In this document: positions 19,814 through 30,018 of the stretch, piece after piece
How the letters are laid out: each line of letters opens with the position of its first letter
Numbering within the stretch: position 1 is the stretch's first letter
Assembly (NCBI GenBank): GCA_904063045.1
Contig: CAJFCJ010000018.1
Location: 310,001-374,000, forward strand
Reading direction: 5' to 3'
Length of the DNA: 64,000 nt
From: Dimorphilus gyrociliatus
Taxonomy: Eukaryota; Annelida; Polychaeta; Dinophilidae
Made by a program: the position numbers and the translations under genes
The notes under the pieces: model-generated
The model's database searches: none
Told to the model about the DNA's origin: nothing
Seen by the model: only the letters and a program-made list of their open reading frames with translations

Positions 19814-20024
19814 AACGTACAACAATACATACGATATTCAAAAGATATACGAGTTACACACAATTCATCTACGCCATCTGCCGTCTATAAAGTAACACAA
19901 TTCTAAATAAAATCAAAGTTAAAATATTGAAAAGTACACTAGTTATTCTAACTTTTACTATTAAAAATGTTATAACAGTTTGTATGTAATGCAGTTTTTT
20001 TTAATAAAATGAATGTATCAGAAT

Positions 20025-21474
20025 TTAAGGTGCCGTCGACACAGAGAGAGCAGAAGCCATTCCTTCATCAGATTCGGATAAAGAATCTGTATCATCATCC
20101 TCTCTATCTTCTGACGATAAATTTAATTTTTTGTTAATATTGGCTAATCGTTTCTGAAGAGTCTTGTAATCAAATTTTCCTCGTCTATCCCCAAAAGGAT
20201 CCTGTTCAAAATGGACATTGTCAGAAAATGAACAATATAGCGTCAAAAAATATTTTAATCAATCACAAGACATGGAGAATTATTATCTGTTTTAGAATAT
20301 ATTCCCATAAGAAAAATAAATTGCTTAAGATATAATAACATATTCATTTTTTTGAAGACTTACATTCATGGCATGACCTTGTAGCTTCATATTAGTTTTA
20401 CAGACATTATCATAATATTCGAAAAAATCTCGAAAAGATTGTTGCATAACTTCTCTGTTAAAAAATAGATACATATAATTGGAGTGTAATATAATTAAGT
20501 CTTCGCTCACTTCAAGGAGTCTGGGCACTTAAAGCTATCTTCTAACATATCACATACAGCAACCCTTATGGTCTCATGTCGTATAATATCATTGTAGTGC
20601 TCTACGTGCCCTGATCCTTTCTCAGTTTCAAAACCTGGCTCATTATGGTAGGGTTTATCATTCATTAGAGATTGTATGCTAATTAAAACACTCGATATCG
20701 TTTGCGCAGGGGTCCAGGCCGGACCAGACCAAGTTCTATAAAAGAGTTATTTGATATTGATTAAATTAAATTTTAAACCTACCCTAAAATACTTAGACAA
20801 ACTTTTCCATTCTTGTAGAGGTTAGGATTGAATCTAACTCGTCCGCCACCTGTTGTTATCAACTTTACTCTCGGAGGTCTGATTGGATAATCCGAGGGAC
20901 ATCTAATTAGGAAATAGAAAAATCCGCCCTCATAAGGTGTGTCAAATGGTCCAGTGATTAAAGCATGAATCTATTATTTTAATTGAGTTCATTGTTTACA
21001 GTCTGGTGGAAATTAATTGATTTGTTTTACCTTTGTTAAATTCTCTTGATCGGGTACTATAAACATTCCAGGTGGGGGTTCTTTGCAAATGTAAAGAATG
21101 TCTCTGTTTCAGTTAATTAATTTATCTTTAGTTAGAAATACAATTTTTCAAGAGTGACTATTAGAAGACTCCTATTAAATGTATAAAATTACACACTACA
21201 ATGAAGTGAAAAATATTAATTTGTGAATTTTTAAAAATTTCTTTTCAATTAATTATTATGATCAAATATTTTTTTTTGCAACTACGTTTGAGTATGCTGT
21301 AAAAGAAAACCGTTTTATTCGAGCAACACATTGCTCTGTTGGCTTTTCGTTGTCCCAATCAGGACTATTTGAAGGATCCCAAGAAGATGAAGAAGAATAT
21401 CCAACGGGTGGATCTGAGGATAATGATGTTACCTCCGCATTATCAGTTTCCGAACTAGACGACAAATCTTCCAT
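20025..21474 (-). CDS. UBE2Z: Ubiquitin/FAT10-conjugating enzyme E2 Z
   Basis: Six exons join in phase: 21474-21311, 21103-21031, 20970-20783, 20735-20511, 20454-20364 and 20201-20025, giving 305 residues. After an acidic, serine-rich leader ([10 protein letters not shown]), the UBC fold begins at about residue 48 with [20 protein letters not shown]. The catalytic cysteine is at about residue 137 in [12 protein letters not shown]. The extended C-terminal part (PYHNEPGFE, then [11 protein letters not shown]-like [12 protein letters not shown], then [12 protein letters not shown]) is diagnostic for UBE2Z rather than other E2 enzymes. In vertebrates UBE2Z accepts ubiquitin or FAT10 from UBA6. 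FAT10 is a vertebrate protein, so here it most likely carries ubiquitin. The first donor (CG|gttttc) is weak but the frame across it is conserved. Its start lies 269 bp from that of CHCHD7 on the other strand. Confidence 0.97.
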
Positions 21475-21743
21475 GTTGATGAAATCTAATAGTTGTACAA
21501 TACGATTCGGAAATTTGTAGACCGGTCACTTGGTGTTTGGTTTGTTGTTCTCAAGAAGGTTATAACTTTTCTCTTTTATGATTTTCATAGCTTACTGAGC
21601 TTTTAATAATAAATTTTATATTACTTATCAACATTATTTGTTTTTTAAATATTATTATACATTTCTATTTCCTTTATTAATAAATCATACTTTACATCGT
21701 ATTTATCCAGTGAGCGATAATATCCTGCTTTCAAATTGCACTC
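21475..21743. promoter_or_regulatory. divergent promoter UBE2Z / CHCHD7
   Basis: The two start codons face away from each other across 269 bp, so one bidirectional promoter probably serves both housekeeping genes. No clear TATA box is seen. The sequence is AT-rich. Confidence 0.6.
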
Positions 21744-22157
21744 ATGAATTCTGTAAAGGAAAAGAAGCAAGATAATACCAATGTATTTAGCAAAATGGAT
21801 AACGATATGAAAAATCCTTGCATTCTGGTATTATATAAATTTTAAAAGTTTTGATTTCCTAACCGGTCTAATTTTTTTAAAGGAACATAGATTAGCCTTA
21901 AGATGTCTTGACGAAAGAGGATATAACAAGGATCAATGTGGAATTTTTTTTACTAATTATAAGAATTGCAAGACTTTTTGGGTAAATTTCAATTAGCGGT
22001 ATACAGCTATTTATTACTGATTTTTGAACGAAACTAGGATCGAATTGTAAAGGATCGTAAAAGAAAAGGTATTAAGCCGTACCTTCCTCCTCCAACTGAA
22101 AGACAGACTATTAAGGATTCTCATGAACAGAAAGCAAAAGTTGATTCTGGAAAATAG
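21744..22157 (+). CDS. CHCHD7: CHCHD7 / COX23-like twin-CX9C mitochondrial protein
   Basis: Three exons in phase: 21744-21827, 21883-21981 and 22038-22157, giving 100 residues. Two CX9C motifs are exact: CILEHRLALRC and CGIFFTNYKNC. Twin-CX9C proteins are imported into the mitochondrial intermembrane space and oxidised by the MIA40/ERV1 relay. The preceding NPC, the sequence CLDERGYNKDQC between the helices, and the tail KGIKPYLPPPTERQTI match CHCHD7, the animal relative of yeast Cox23, which is linked to cytochrome c oxidase assembly. The splice sites and lengths (55- and 56-bp introns) are ordinary for this genome. A polyadenylation signal follows at 22251. Confidence 0.93.
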
Positions 22158-22166
22158 TACAGATTG

Positions 22167-22180
22167 ACAATAGATGGCGC
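22167..22180 (+). promoter_or_regulatory. CTCF-like motif at the CHCHD7 3' end
   Basis: ACAATAGATGGCGC is one of the best matches in the window to the CTCF consensus (CCASYAGRKGGCRS). It lies 10 bp after the CHCHD7 stop codon, probably in its 3' UTR, between a housekeeping gene and the developmental gene Mox. Confidence 0.45.
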
Positions 22181-22250
22181 TGCCCAAGTGTTTCTGTTTT
22201 TTTTTTGTAATTTGATGATTGAGTTATAAAATTTCATGTTTTTTTTGCGA

Positions 22251-22256
22251 AATAAA
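22251..22256 (+). terminator. CHCHD7 polyadenylation signal
   Basis: AATAAA, 94 bp after the stop codon, is at a normal distance for 3' end formation. Confidence 0.55.
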
Positions 22257-22592
22257 TACAATTTTTGAGTACTAAATGTATTACAATAAACAAAAAAATC
22301 ATTCGAGATTCTGATAACGATTGAAAACCAAAAGTAAAGGGACCTCCAAAAGTTTGGGTATATGACGTATGAGGGGCGAGTGTTAACGACTCTAACAGAG
22401 AATGTGGCAACCAGATGTAGAGCCTCATACCAACACAGTGTTTGCTTCGAAAACAACTGATCATTCACACTGCACGTGCTAGCATCCCGTAAGCTCATTG
22501 CCGCAATTGTCAAGCAGATTTAAAATTACGTCACTGCTTTATCCTTGTTGTTTCTTTTGTCAACTACGGGGCAAACATTTGAAATACTGTAA

Positions 22593-22624
22593 CTCCGCCC
22601 CTACGATAATAGTCAACCAATCAG
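22593..22624 (+). promoter_or_regulatory. Mox promoter GC box and CCAAT box
   Basis: CTCCGCCCC at 22593-22601 (GC box) is followed by CAACCAATCAG at 22614-22624 (CCAAT/NF-Y box), about 145-175 bp upstream of the Mox ATG. Spacing and orientation suit a promoter on the plus strand. Confidence 0.5.
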
Positions 22625-22768
22625 AAATTACCTTATCTTATCTCGAGGTTATTTTTCGAAGAAACAGCTGGTGCCAAGGTGCTAACGGAGCTGTCAATCT
22701 TCACACGGCAGCCGAAGGAAACGTATATCTAGGCAGCATTCTCCTATCAGCGCTTAATCCGAGCAATT

Positions 22769-25320
22769 ATGGAGCCGAGACTCTACTCATCAGCAACGAC
22801 AACGCCAACTGCCGCTTATAATCATCATACTCCTTACCACCACGCCATACCTTCACTTTATTCTTCGGCCTATGACGCGTCTTGGACATCGTTGACATCA
22901 CCTTATGGGTTTTACACATCAAGATATAGGAATTTTGTTTCATCATCTTTTGATTCTAGAATTATCTGTCAATCCGCTAATTCCTGCCACGAAGATGAAA
23001 CAAGTGAGAAGGGTAATTATGTTTATTTATTGAACTGTACTATCATTGATGAAATTCTTGTTGGAAGAAAGAACTTATAGTATTAATATAAATTTAATGT
23101 AAAATCTTTATTTTAATTCCTATCAGATTTTAAGTCAGGTTAATTACGATCAATTTGTGTGTAAATAAACTACAAGTTAGGACTTTGAAATTTCTATAAA
23201 TATGATAATAGGTTGTATAGCTTTTGAAATACGAAGAAAGAAGTAGATATTTAAGTAATTCTCTGGTGTTTTCCACACTCAAAACGTTGTGACTTTTAGA
23301 AGACTCTGAAAAAAGATTTTTAGATTTTGTTGGAAAAATATTTTCTTACAGAGACATTTTCAATCATATGAAAACGCTGGAAAATATTGGTAATTAAAAT
23401 TAGAGATCCTTCAGGATCTAACCATTTAACATCAAATACAGCCTCAAAGTTATTAAAAGAGAGAAAAATAAAACATTTTTAGATTAGGAAAGAGATCAAA
23501 ATATAAACGTAATACAAGTTAAAGATAAATATAAAAGAAAAGTATATTTTACATCAAAAATATTATGAATTACACTTGAATATTTCCAAAGGGTATTGCC
23601 ACTTTATATTTTGTTTCAATTTTTGTAAATCAGTGATTTAAGTTTCAAAATATTTAAAAATTAAGCCACTGCGTCGACTACAATTTTCTTAACTTTGAAA
23701 TAAACTTTTTATCACAGTGTTACTATTAAATATTATTAAAAAATATTAAATACGTATTTACTATTTATTCAAAAAGAATAACACTTAAATATTCTCTAAT
23801 AGACAAGTCTGAATTCAGTTAAATAAAATTCTATATATATATTTGTTAATTTCATATTATAGTAATTTACACATAATAATAGAAGATTTATTAGTTATAA
23901 TGAGTTTCGTAGGTATACTTTTACGTGGCTATACTGTAATCCTATAAACCGTAACTAGAATTTAATTAAAGTTGAGCTTAACTTGGTCCTTTGGGAGTCA
24001 AATAGTTTATTTATCTCGTTACGATGTGATTTTCACTCCTAAGTGATTAATTGCCATGTCTTTAATTTCATTATCACTAATGAAAAGTTAGATTCGACAA
24101 TACTCACTTGCAGCCTAATCATAAAGTATTCGAGTCACCTAAAATTAGCCAGCACAGTAAAATAAAATGCGCGCAGTGCGCATGGTTATCACTACCTAGG
24201 GAATATTATCGGCATGTCATCAACGCCTCGATTGCAAACAAGTCGTACAAGTTCTGCTTAGTGTCACGTGAAAAAATAAACATATCAGGCGAATAAAAAA
24301 GCTACGCAATCACGTCCCCTTTGTTATTTTCCTCAACAGCCGCCATTGTTGGCCAGCAAGCCTCTACTCCATCCGACACGTTTCCGCTCGACCTCAATAG
24401 TAAACCTCGAAAGGAGCGCACGGCTTTCAGCAAACAACAAATACAACAACTTGAAAAAGAATTCTCATCCCATAACTATCTTACTCGTCTGAGGAGATAT
24501 GAGATAGCAATGGCTTTGGACCTAACGGAGAGGCAGGTTCGTATTTTTTGGATCAAAGTCAATCATCGGCGCAACACGTGCGCCAATTCAAGTAGTAATA
24601 CAAACAAGCGTAAAGGCGCCTATTGCCACCTACTGTGAGTCGTCGTTTGAAACGAGAGATGACTTGTGATGTGCCTCTTTTCTCACCTTCATGCATCTGT
24701 GAGTGAAGGAGGTTGTTGGTGCGCTTTTTCTTATAACAAAGCCCAGCTCTATTAATGAGCTCAACTCTGACTTTCAATTTGTTTTTAAAATTATTACATA
24801 AAAGAGGGATTCTAGAATAACAAATGAGTGAGCTTTTGTGATAAGTTTATTTTTGCTAGATGTAGGTAGTAGTCATACCACATAAGAATTCCATTTCTTA
24901 AAAATTTTATTGAATAGTATCTCATATCTAATGGTATCGAAACAGTTTGTACTACTTCAAGGAATTTGACTTCTAAAATGGAGTAAAAACAGAAGTCTTT
25001 AGGGTATAAGCATAATCAAATAAGAATAAATTGCCAACCATTTCTGTTATCTATGACAGGCACCAACTTTAGGGGTAATTAGGTAGCAAAATACAAGTGC
25101 GATAAATGTTATCTGACATTGACTGACAGTTGTAATTGACTGTTTCATCATCCAACAGGTAAAAGTCTGGTTTCAGAATAGAAGAATGAAATGGAAGAGG
25201 ACAAAAGGTGCGCAAATGGCTAAAGACAAAGTTACTGGGCAACTGAAACCTGTAATAACCGGCTTACCACCTAAATTAGATTGTGACGATGAGATAGAAG
25301 AAGAGGCCAGACTCACCTAG
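22769..25320 (+). CDS. Meox: Mox/Meox homeodomain transcription factor
   Basis: Three exons in phase: 22769-23012, 24340-24536 and 25159-25320, giving 200 residues. The homeodomain is at about residues 104-163. It starts [20 protein letters not shown], includes [13 protein letters not shown] and LDLTERQ, and ends [17 protein letters not shown]. The [10 protein letters not shown] and KPRKERTAF signatures are those of Mox, not of Hox or Gsx. A homeodomain intron lies between residues 44 and 45, a common position. The N-terminus is Tyr/Ser/His-rich ([20 protein letters not shown]). Mox genes act in mesoderm and muscle patterning (Meox1/2 in vertebrates, buttonless in Drosophila). No YPWM hexapeptide is present, as expected. 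The intron-2 donor is weak (CAG|gttcgt), so intron retention is possible. Confidence 0.96.
23013..24339 (+). other. Mox intron 1
   Basis: A 1.3-kb AT-rich intron. TAAT-type homeodomain core sites cluster near 24030-24095 (ATTAATTG, CTAATG), but in AT-rich DNA this is weak evidence. No other coding stretch is seen. Confidence 0.6.
24624..24637 (-). promoter_or_regulatory. CTCF-like motif in Mox intron 2
   Basis: The minus strand reads CACAGTAGGTGGCA, a good CTCF-type match. It lies 88 bp inside intron 2. Binding is inferred. Confidence 0.42.
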
Positions 25321-25641
25321 ATGTATTATTTTAAACATGCATGAATTCTTTTTCAGCTCTAAGCATTTACTTGTATACAATTTATTCATATACTTTTAAA
25401 CTAGTATATAAGAAATTGGCAAGGGTATATACTATATACATTATGCAGTTGTATAGTATATTTATTAATATTGTATAATGTAAGTATACAAATGCGTCAA
25501 AGAAACTTTGCATAAATTTCTATTTAATTGGATTTTTAACTAGAGTGATCATTTGACCTGGGATCTCAAGCCAGGATTTTGTTTGCTTTTCATTGTGTGC
25601 CAGTACTTTTTTTATATGTCATTTTGTGTCTAGTTAGACCA

Positions 25642-25647
25642 AATAAA
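25642..25647 (+). terminator. Mox polyadenylation signal
   Basis: AATAAA, about 320 bp after the Mox stop codon, is the first good signal on the strand. Confidence 0.4.
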
Positions 25648-26236
25648 TGCTGAAATATATAAAAGATTTTTTGTTATCTCCATTAATTTATAGTTAAAAT
25701 TTGCCTGGAAATGAGAAACTATCTGGATAGTTAGTATTTTTAATATCATATTCTCAATGAATATTTTCTTTTTATTCGAGCAAGCATTCTTTAAAATTCA
25801 GGTTAACATATCAGAAAATTTCTGCTTTATATTTGTTTAATTAAGAGCTCAAAATTGTTCGTAAATGTCTGCAAACCTGGAGATAGGCCTAAGGTCTTTG
25901 TGTATACTTTGTAAAACGCATATTGTAGGTCAAACAGGAGAGATTATTCAGGATATCTATTTCACAGTATATCTTTTTTTAAAATATATATTGAACTGAG
26001 GGAAGTACGAAAGCGTTCGCCAAGCTGTTTAATGAGAAAAACAAAGCGCTTAGATATCACCTTACAAAATCGCAGCTGAGATAGAAACTAAAATACGAAA
26101 AATATACTATTGGAAGTGTTTTCTTTGACAAGTCATATTCTTAATTGCAGAAAAAATTTTTCCGTATGAGTCAAAATTATATCTGTTATGCAAATTTTAT
26201 TTTTTTAAATCAAAGCACACGCGGGAAATAAAAGTA

Positions 26237-26267
26237 GTGCCATCTATAAACACACTGTAGATGGCGC
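26237..26267. promoter_or_regulatory. back-to-back pair of CTCF-like motifs
   Basis: The minus strand reads TTTATAGATGGCAC at 26250-26237, and the plus strand reads ACTGTAGATGGCGC at 26254-26267. The two AGATGGC cores point away from each other across 15 bp, forming an imperfect palindrome just upstream of the GPR158-like transcript leader. Confidence 0.5.
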
Positions 26268-26308
26268 AGTCTTTGCAGTGCAGCAGCTATCTCATCTTCT
26301 ATGTAGAA

Positions 26309-26386
26309 ATGGCGGTAGAAGGCTACCCAGGATGCTTTGCAGTGTATTCTGCATAATAGCACGGTGCAATGGCGGTCGTTATGTAA
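26309..26386 (+). other. two upstream open reading frames of the GPR158-like gene
   Basis: The first runs 26309-26356 (15 codons, MAVEGYPGCFAVYSA) and the second runs 26369-26386 (5 codons, MAVVM). The second ends three bases before the main ATG at 26390. Both begin ATGGCGGT. They would probably lower or condition translation of the receptor if the transcript starts upstream of them, which is not shown. Confidence 0.45.
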
Positions 26387-26389
26387 AGC

Positions 26390-28783
26390 ATGTTGTACGT
26401 TGTGAGCCAGTTGCTTCTGGCGGCTGCCGTGTTATGCACACCACAACAGGATGATTTACTAAATTTCATATACACTCAGACTTTGCAGGAAGGCAACTGT
26501 AATATTACGACGATCGTTCCAAGAGCTGACTTCAATCGAACGCTTTTCAATTTGACTCTGGATGAAAGATTTGCCCAGCAGAGTCGGCAAGCTGTATCTA
26601 CTGCGAACTTTCTAACAGGTCTTTTGAGGCACTTTGATTATTCTTTTACAGCTGGAAAGAAAAATCCAATTTTGAAAGACATCTATACACACCAACTGCT
26701 CACTAATGTTCTATCAGATGAACTGGTGCTCGGAGCAGGAATTGCAGCTCGAACATTAAAAAAATCAAAAAAGTCAAAAAATTGGGGATATGATTACTTC
26801 CCCTATGTTCGTCGTAGTAATAATGGCAAAGTTGATATTTTAACAGTAGAAGAGGATAGTTTAAAATGTCCAAGTGTACAGGGATGGTACCTAGGCTGGA
26901 TGTGTGATGAAATGAAAAAAGATGATATCTTCGTGAGGCGTCGAGCAGGACAAGGATGTAGCCCTTTAGCAGGCTCCTTGAATATTAGTAAAGTCATACC
27001 AGTCTATTCAGGAACTTGGTACGGTCCATACAGGGATAAGCGGGCAGAGAAGTTATGTTCTTGGAAAGTTAGCTACGTGGTTCCAATCTATACTTGCTTA
27101 AAACCGAACGCAAAGAACTTGTTGTCTCTTAATGGTCTGCTCTACGTTGACGTAGATTTGAAACATTTAGATATCAATCAATGTTCTCCGAATGGTCCAT
27201 TTGGATCAAGTCACCGATGCAAAGGCAATTCGGTATGCAATCATCAAGCTGGACGGGGCTTCACCGTCGGTTCCTACTCCTGCAAATGTGGAAATACCAC
27301 CTACGAAGGGTCAAAAATAGAGGCCAGTTATAGCGAGTACTTAAGAAAGAAGTCGGCTGATTATGAAAAGCTATTTCTTTGTGAAAGGCAGATTAACTGT
27401 TGCCAGCACGACTACAATTCCTTGAGTCGAGGAATCCCTCTCTGCATTCAAGGACTTTGCATTTTAATCGTATTCGTGCTAGCCGTTTACGTTATCAGGT
27501 GGAGGAAAAAGAAAGTTATGAAGAGTTCAATGTGGCTGATTCTACTGATGGTTTTATTTGGATGCGTGTTATTGTATTCTTCCGTTATACTCCTCTTTTT
27601 TCAGCCGTCTGTGCCTACATGTTTGCTGATTCCATGGCTTCGTGAGATAGGATTCTCTATTGTTTACGGTGCACTAATTCTCAAAATTTATAAGTGAGTT
27701 TCAGATTTATTTTATTCTCTTTCTAACCTTCTTGTTTTTTAAAGGGTATTAGCGGAATTTCAATCAAGGAACGCTCATAGGGTACATATCAGAGACAGAG
27801 ACATGCTCAAGTATCTTGCAGTCGTTGTGCTAGTCGTCGTAGGATACTTATCAGCCTGGACGGCCGTAAGCGTTGATAATGTCGCTCAACATGGCGTAAA
27901 TTCTTCTATAGACCTAGTCAACAACACTATTGGATCATATACGATGTGTAAAGCACATTGGTGGGATTATGTTATTGAATTCGCTGAATTTTTCTTCCTT
28001 TGCTTCGGCATCTACCTATGCTACTGTTCGAGATCGGCCTACTCCGATTATTCTGAGAGCAGATATGTTAGCTACGCTATTTATAACGAAACATTTTTCT
28101 CGGTTATGCTTCATATTTCAAGGCATTTTATTTGGGAAAATGTTCACCCAGATTATGTGTTTATCCTTTACTTTTTACACTGTCAATTTACCGTTACGGC
28201 AACTTTGGTATACGTGTTTGCTCCTAAGGTGAGACAACAATTCTATAGTTTGATTATTTTTGCACAAATTATTTCGTTGCCTTTCCAGTTCTGGTACATC
28301 AATTGGCCACCAGATGAAGAACATTTCCGGCAAAGGGCGTATTCTTCTTCTGAAGTTGGTGGTGATACGGTTCTTCCATCTGAAGCCATGAGATTAAACG
28401 TAGGGGTCTCTTCCAACGGGGATGTTGATATAGGAGATATAACAATAGGCGATATGGACCCTGAAGATATTCGAGCAGAACTGAAGCGACTCTATACTCA
28501 ATTACAAATCCTGAGAACAAAAACTATGCGAAAAGGCAATCCGCACATTAGTAAACGGCGTGGTGGAAGAAAACAAACCCACAGGAGATTCTCTCTTCAG
28601 GCATTCCATTATAAGCACAAGCACGCAGCGCATTCGCATGCGGACACGCATGAACACGAAATGAGTAAGACGCCTGAGGAATCGACCAACAGCGCCGAAG
28701 GAGTTAGTATGGCTATTGATAAGGAAGATATGCCATCTGCTACGGTAACTTTTAGGTCTAATCAAAGGTCGTCTGCTTGCTAA
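26390..28783 (+). CDS. GPR158/GPR179-like class C orphan receptor
   Basis: Two exons in phase, 26390-27693 and 27745-28783, giving 780 residues. A signal peptide (MLYVVSQLLLAAAVLCT) leads a large ectodomain, which in GPR158 contains a Cache domain. A cysteine-rich EGF-like stretch with CKGNSVCNHQAGRGF and SYSCKCG precedes the membrane. The seven-helix part starts near 353 (CILIVFVLAVYVIRW); TM3 ends LILKIYKVLAEFQSRNAHRV, continuing IRDRDMLKYL across the intron, which is diagnostic of the family. The cytoplasmic tail holds a helical stretch (EDIRAELKRLYTQLQIL) and a His-rich segment (HKHAAHSHADTHEHE). GPR158 and GPR179 are neuronal synaptic receptors that bind RGS7-Gbeta5; glycine and osteocalcin have been proposed as GPR158 ligands. 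Function here is inferred from family. Confidence 0.92.
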
Positions 28784-28897
28784 ACTATAACGAACTGCTG
28801 ATCTATATTTAATCATTCAACAAACAGTATTCATTTATCCTCTTGTAGATTCAAATTCATACTCATGATGGTATCGATACACACATAATCTTTATCA

Positions 28898-28907
28898 AAT
28901 AAATAAA
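28898..28907 (+). terminator. GPR158-like polyadenylation signals
   Basis: Two overlapping AATAAA signals, about 115 bp after the stop codon. Confidence 0.55.
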
Positions 28908-29632
28908 TATTATCGGTTACAGAAACACTTTTAAACATACATACTCTCATATACACACTCCATAATTAACTTGTACATTCATTAGTCTTTTTAAATTTAC
29001 TGATCAAAAGAAAGGTTATATTTCAAACATGTTTTGGTAAAAAGATTAGTGTTTTTTCATATATTTTTATATTATTTTATTACTCAATATTATATTTATT
29101 CATTTATTTTTAAAATATTTATAAGTATATGCAATATATATATTAGATATATATATACTGCATATATCATTATATCCTATGTACATATTGTATATGTCAA
29201 ATTTATTATAATAATTATTATTGTTATTATAAAATATTTTTTTGTCAGTTTAATTAATTAAATATGTTTTTATCCATAATTAAAATAAAGTTAACTGATT
29301 AACAGTGTTTTGTTATGAGCACGCTAAATATAATTAGTCTATGTTTTTATCAAATATTTATAATTCATATTACTTTTTACAAGTTCAAAATATGAATCAA
29401 TTGGAAAGAGTTTTTATGGCAAGGAAAATGTGACTTTTCTTTGAATTGACAATTGTTAGAACTAGATTATAGATCTTGGAGATGGTAGTTCGAAACAGCC
29501 GAAATCGAATTATGTAGATAGGATTTTTTTAAGGTTAGTTTTTTGAAAGAATAATAGGTTGGAAATAAATTAGGCTCTGATAGCAATAGCATTTATTACC
29601 TTTATTTTACTCTTTGCAGTAGAAATATTTGC

Positions 29633-29646
29633 AACACAGATGGCAC
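29633..29646 (+). promoter_or_regulatory. CTCF-like motif between convergent genes
   Basis: AACACAGATGGCAC matches the CTCF-type core. It sits between two converging gene ends. Confidence 0.38.
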
Positions 29647-30018
29647 TACTAAACAAAATGCTCTTGAATTCTAATATTTGAGTGAATTACTAGAGCATAT
29701 GATTTTGAGATTACAGAAATTTTACAAAATATAGCTGAGTTTGAATATTCTTGCCCTCGATATAAAACATATTAACCAAGAAATTGGAGTCGATACACCA
29801 AATATTATTAACGCCCATTGACATAGCATGAACTTTTATTTAAAGTAGTAGTCTCTATGTCATTATGTTAAATTTTGACAGTGTCAAGACTAGGAATGTA
29901 TATGAGAACATCTTTAAAGGAATTAGTGTTACAGTAGCGTTTTTTGTTTTAAATCTGTTTGATAGTTGTATTTATGTAAAAAAACATATATATAATAAAT
30001 TCAGAATTTATGCATAAC

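Larger units (their letters stand above)
15095..20024. other. Sp upstream regulatory desert
   Basis: About 4.9 kb between the Sp start and the UBE2Z stop codon. GC-richer blocks occur at about 16430-16870, 17040-17170 and 17840-18420, in contrast to the AT-rich surroundings, and resemble clustered cis-regulatory modules or unannotated first exons. Strong donor-like sites sit at 16747 and 18384 on the plus strand. A long TA microsatellite and a CTCF-like site (19872-19885) close the region. Confidence 0.5.
25321..26389. other. Mox 3' UTR and GPR158-like upstream region
   Basis: About 1.07 kb. The first part is likely Mox 3' UTR. The last 150 bp carry the GPR158-like promoter features: an opposed pair of CTCF-like motifs and two short upstream frames, described separately. 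No other gene is seen. Confidence 0.55.
28784..30018. other. convergent intergenic region
   Basis: About 1.2 kb between the 3' ends of the GPR158-like gene (plus) and the SGLT-like gene (minus). It is very AT-rich. A CTCF-like site lies at 29633-29646 (AACACAGATGGCAC). No gene is seen. Confidence 0.55.

Noticed and set aside
24321-24638. A Hox or Gsx gene, or a homeobox pseudogene with a broken third helix
   Set aside because: The true third helix is in the exon at 25159. [10 protein letters not shown] with KPRKERTAF identifies Mox, and the gene is intact once spliced.
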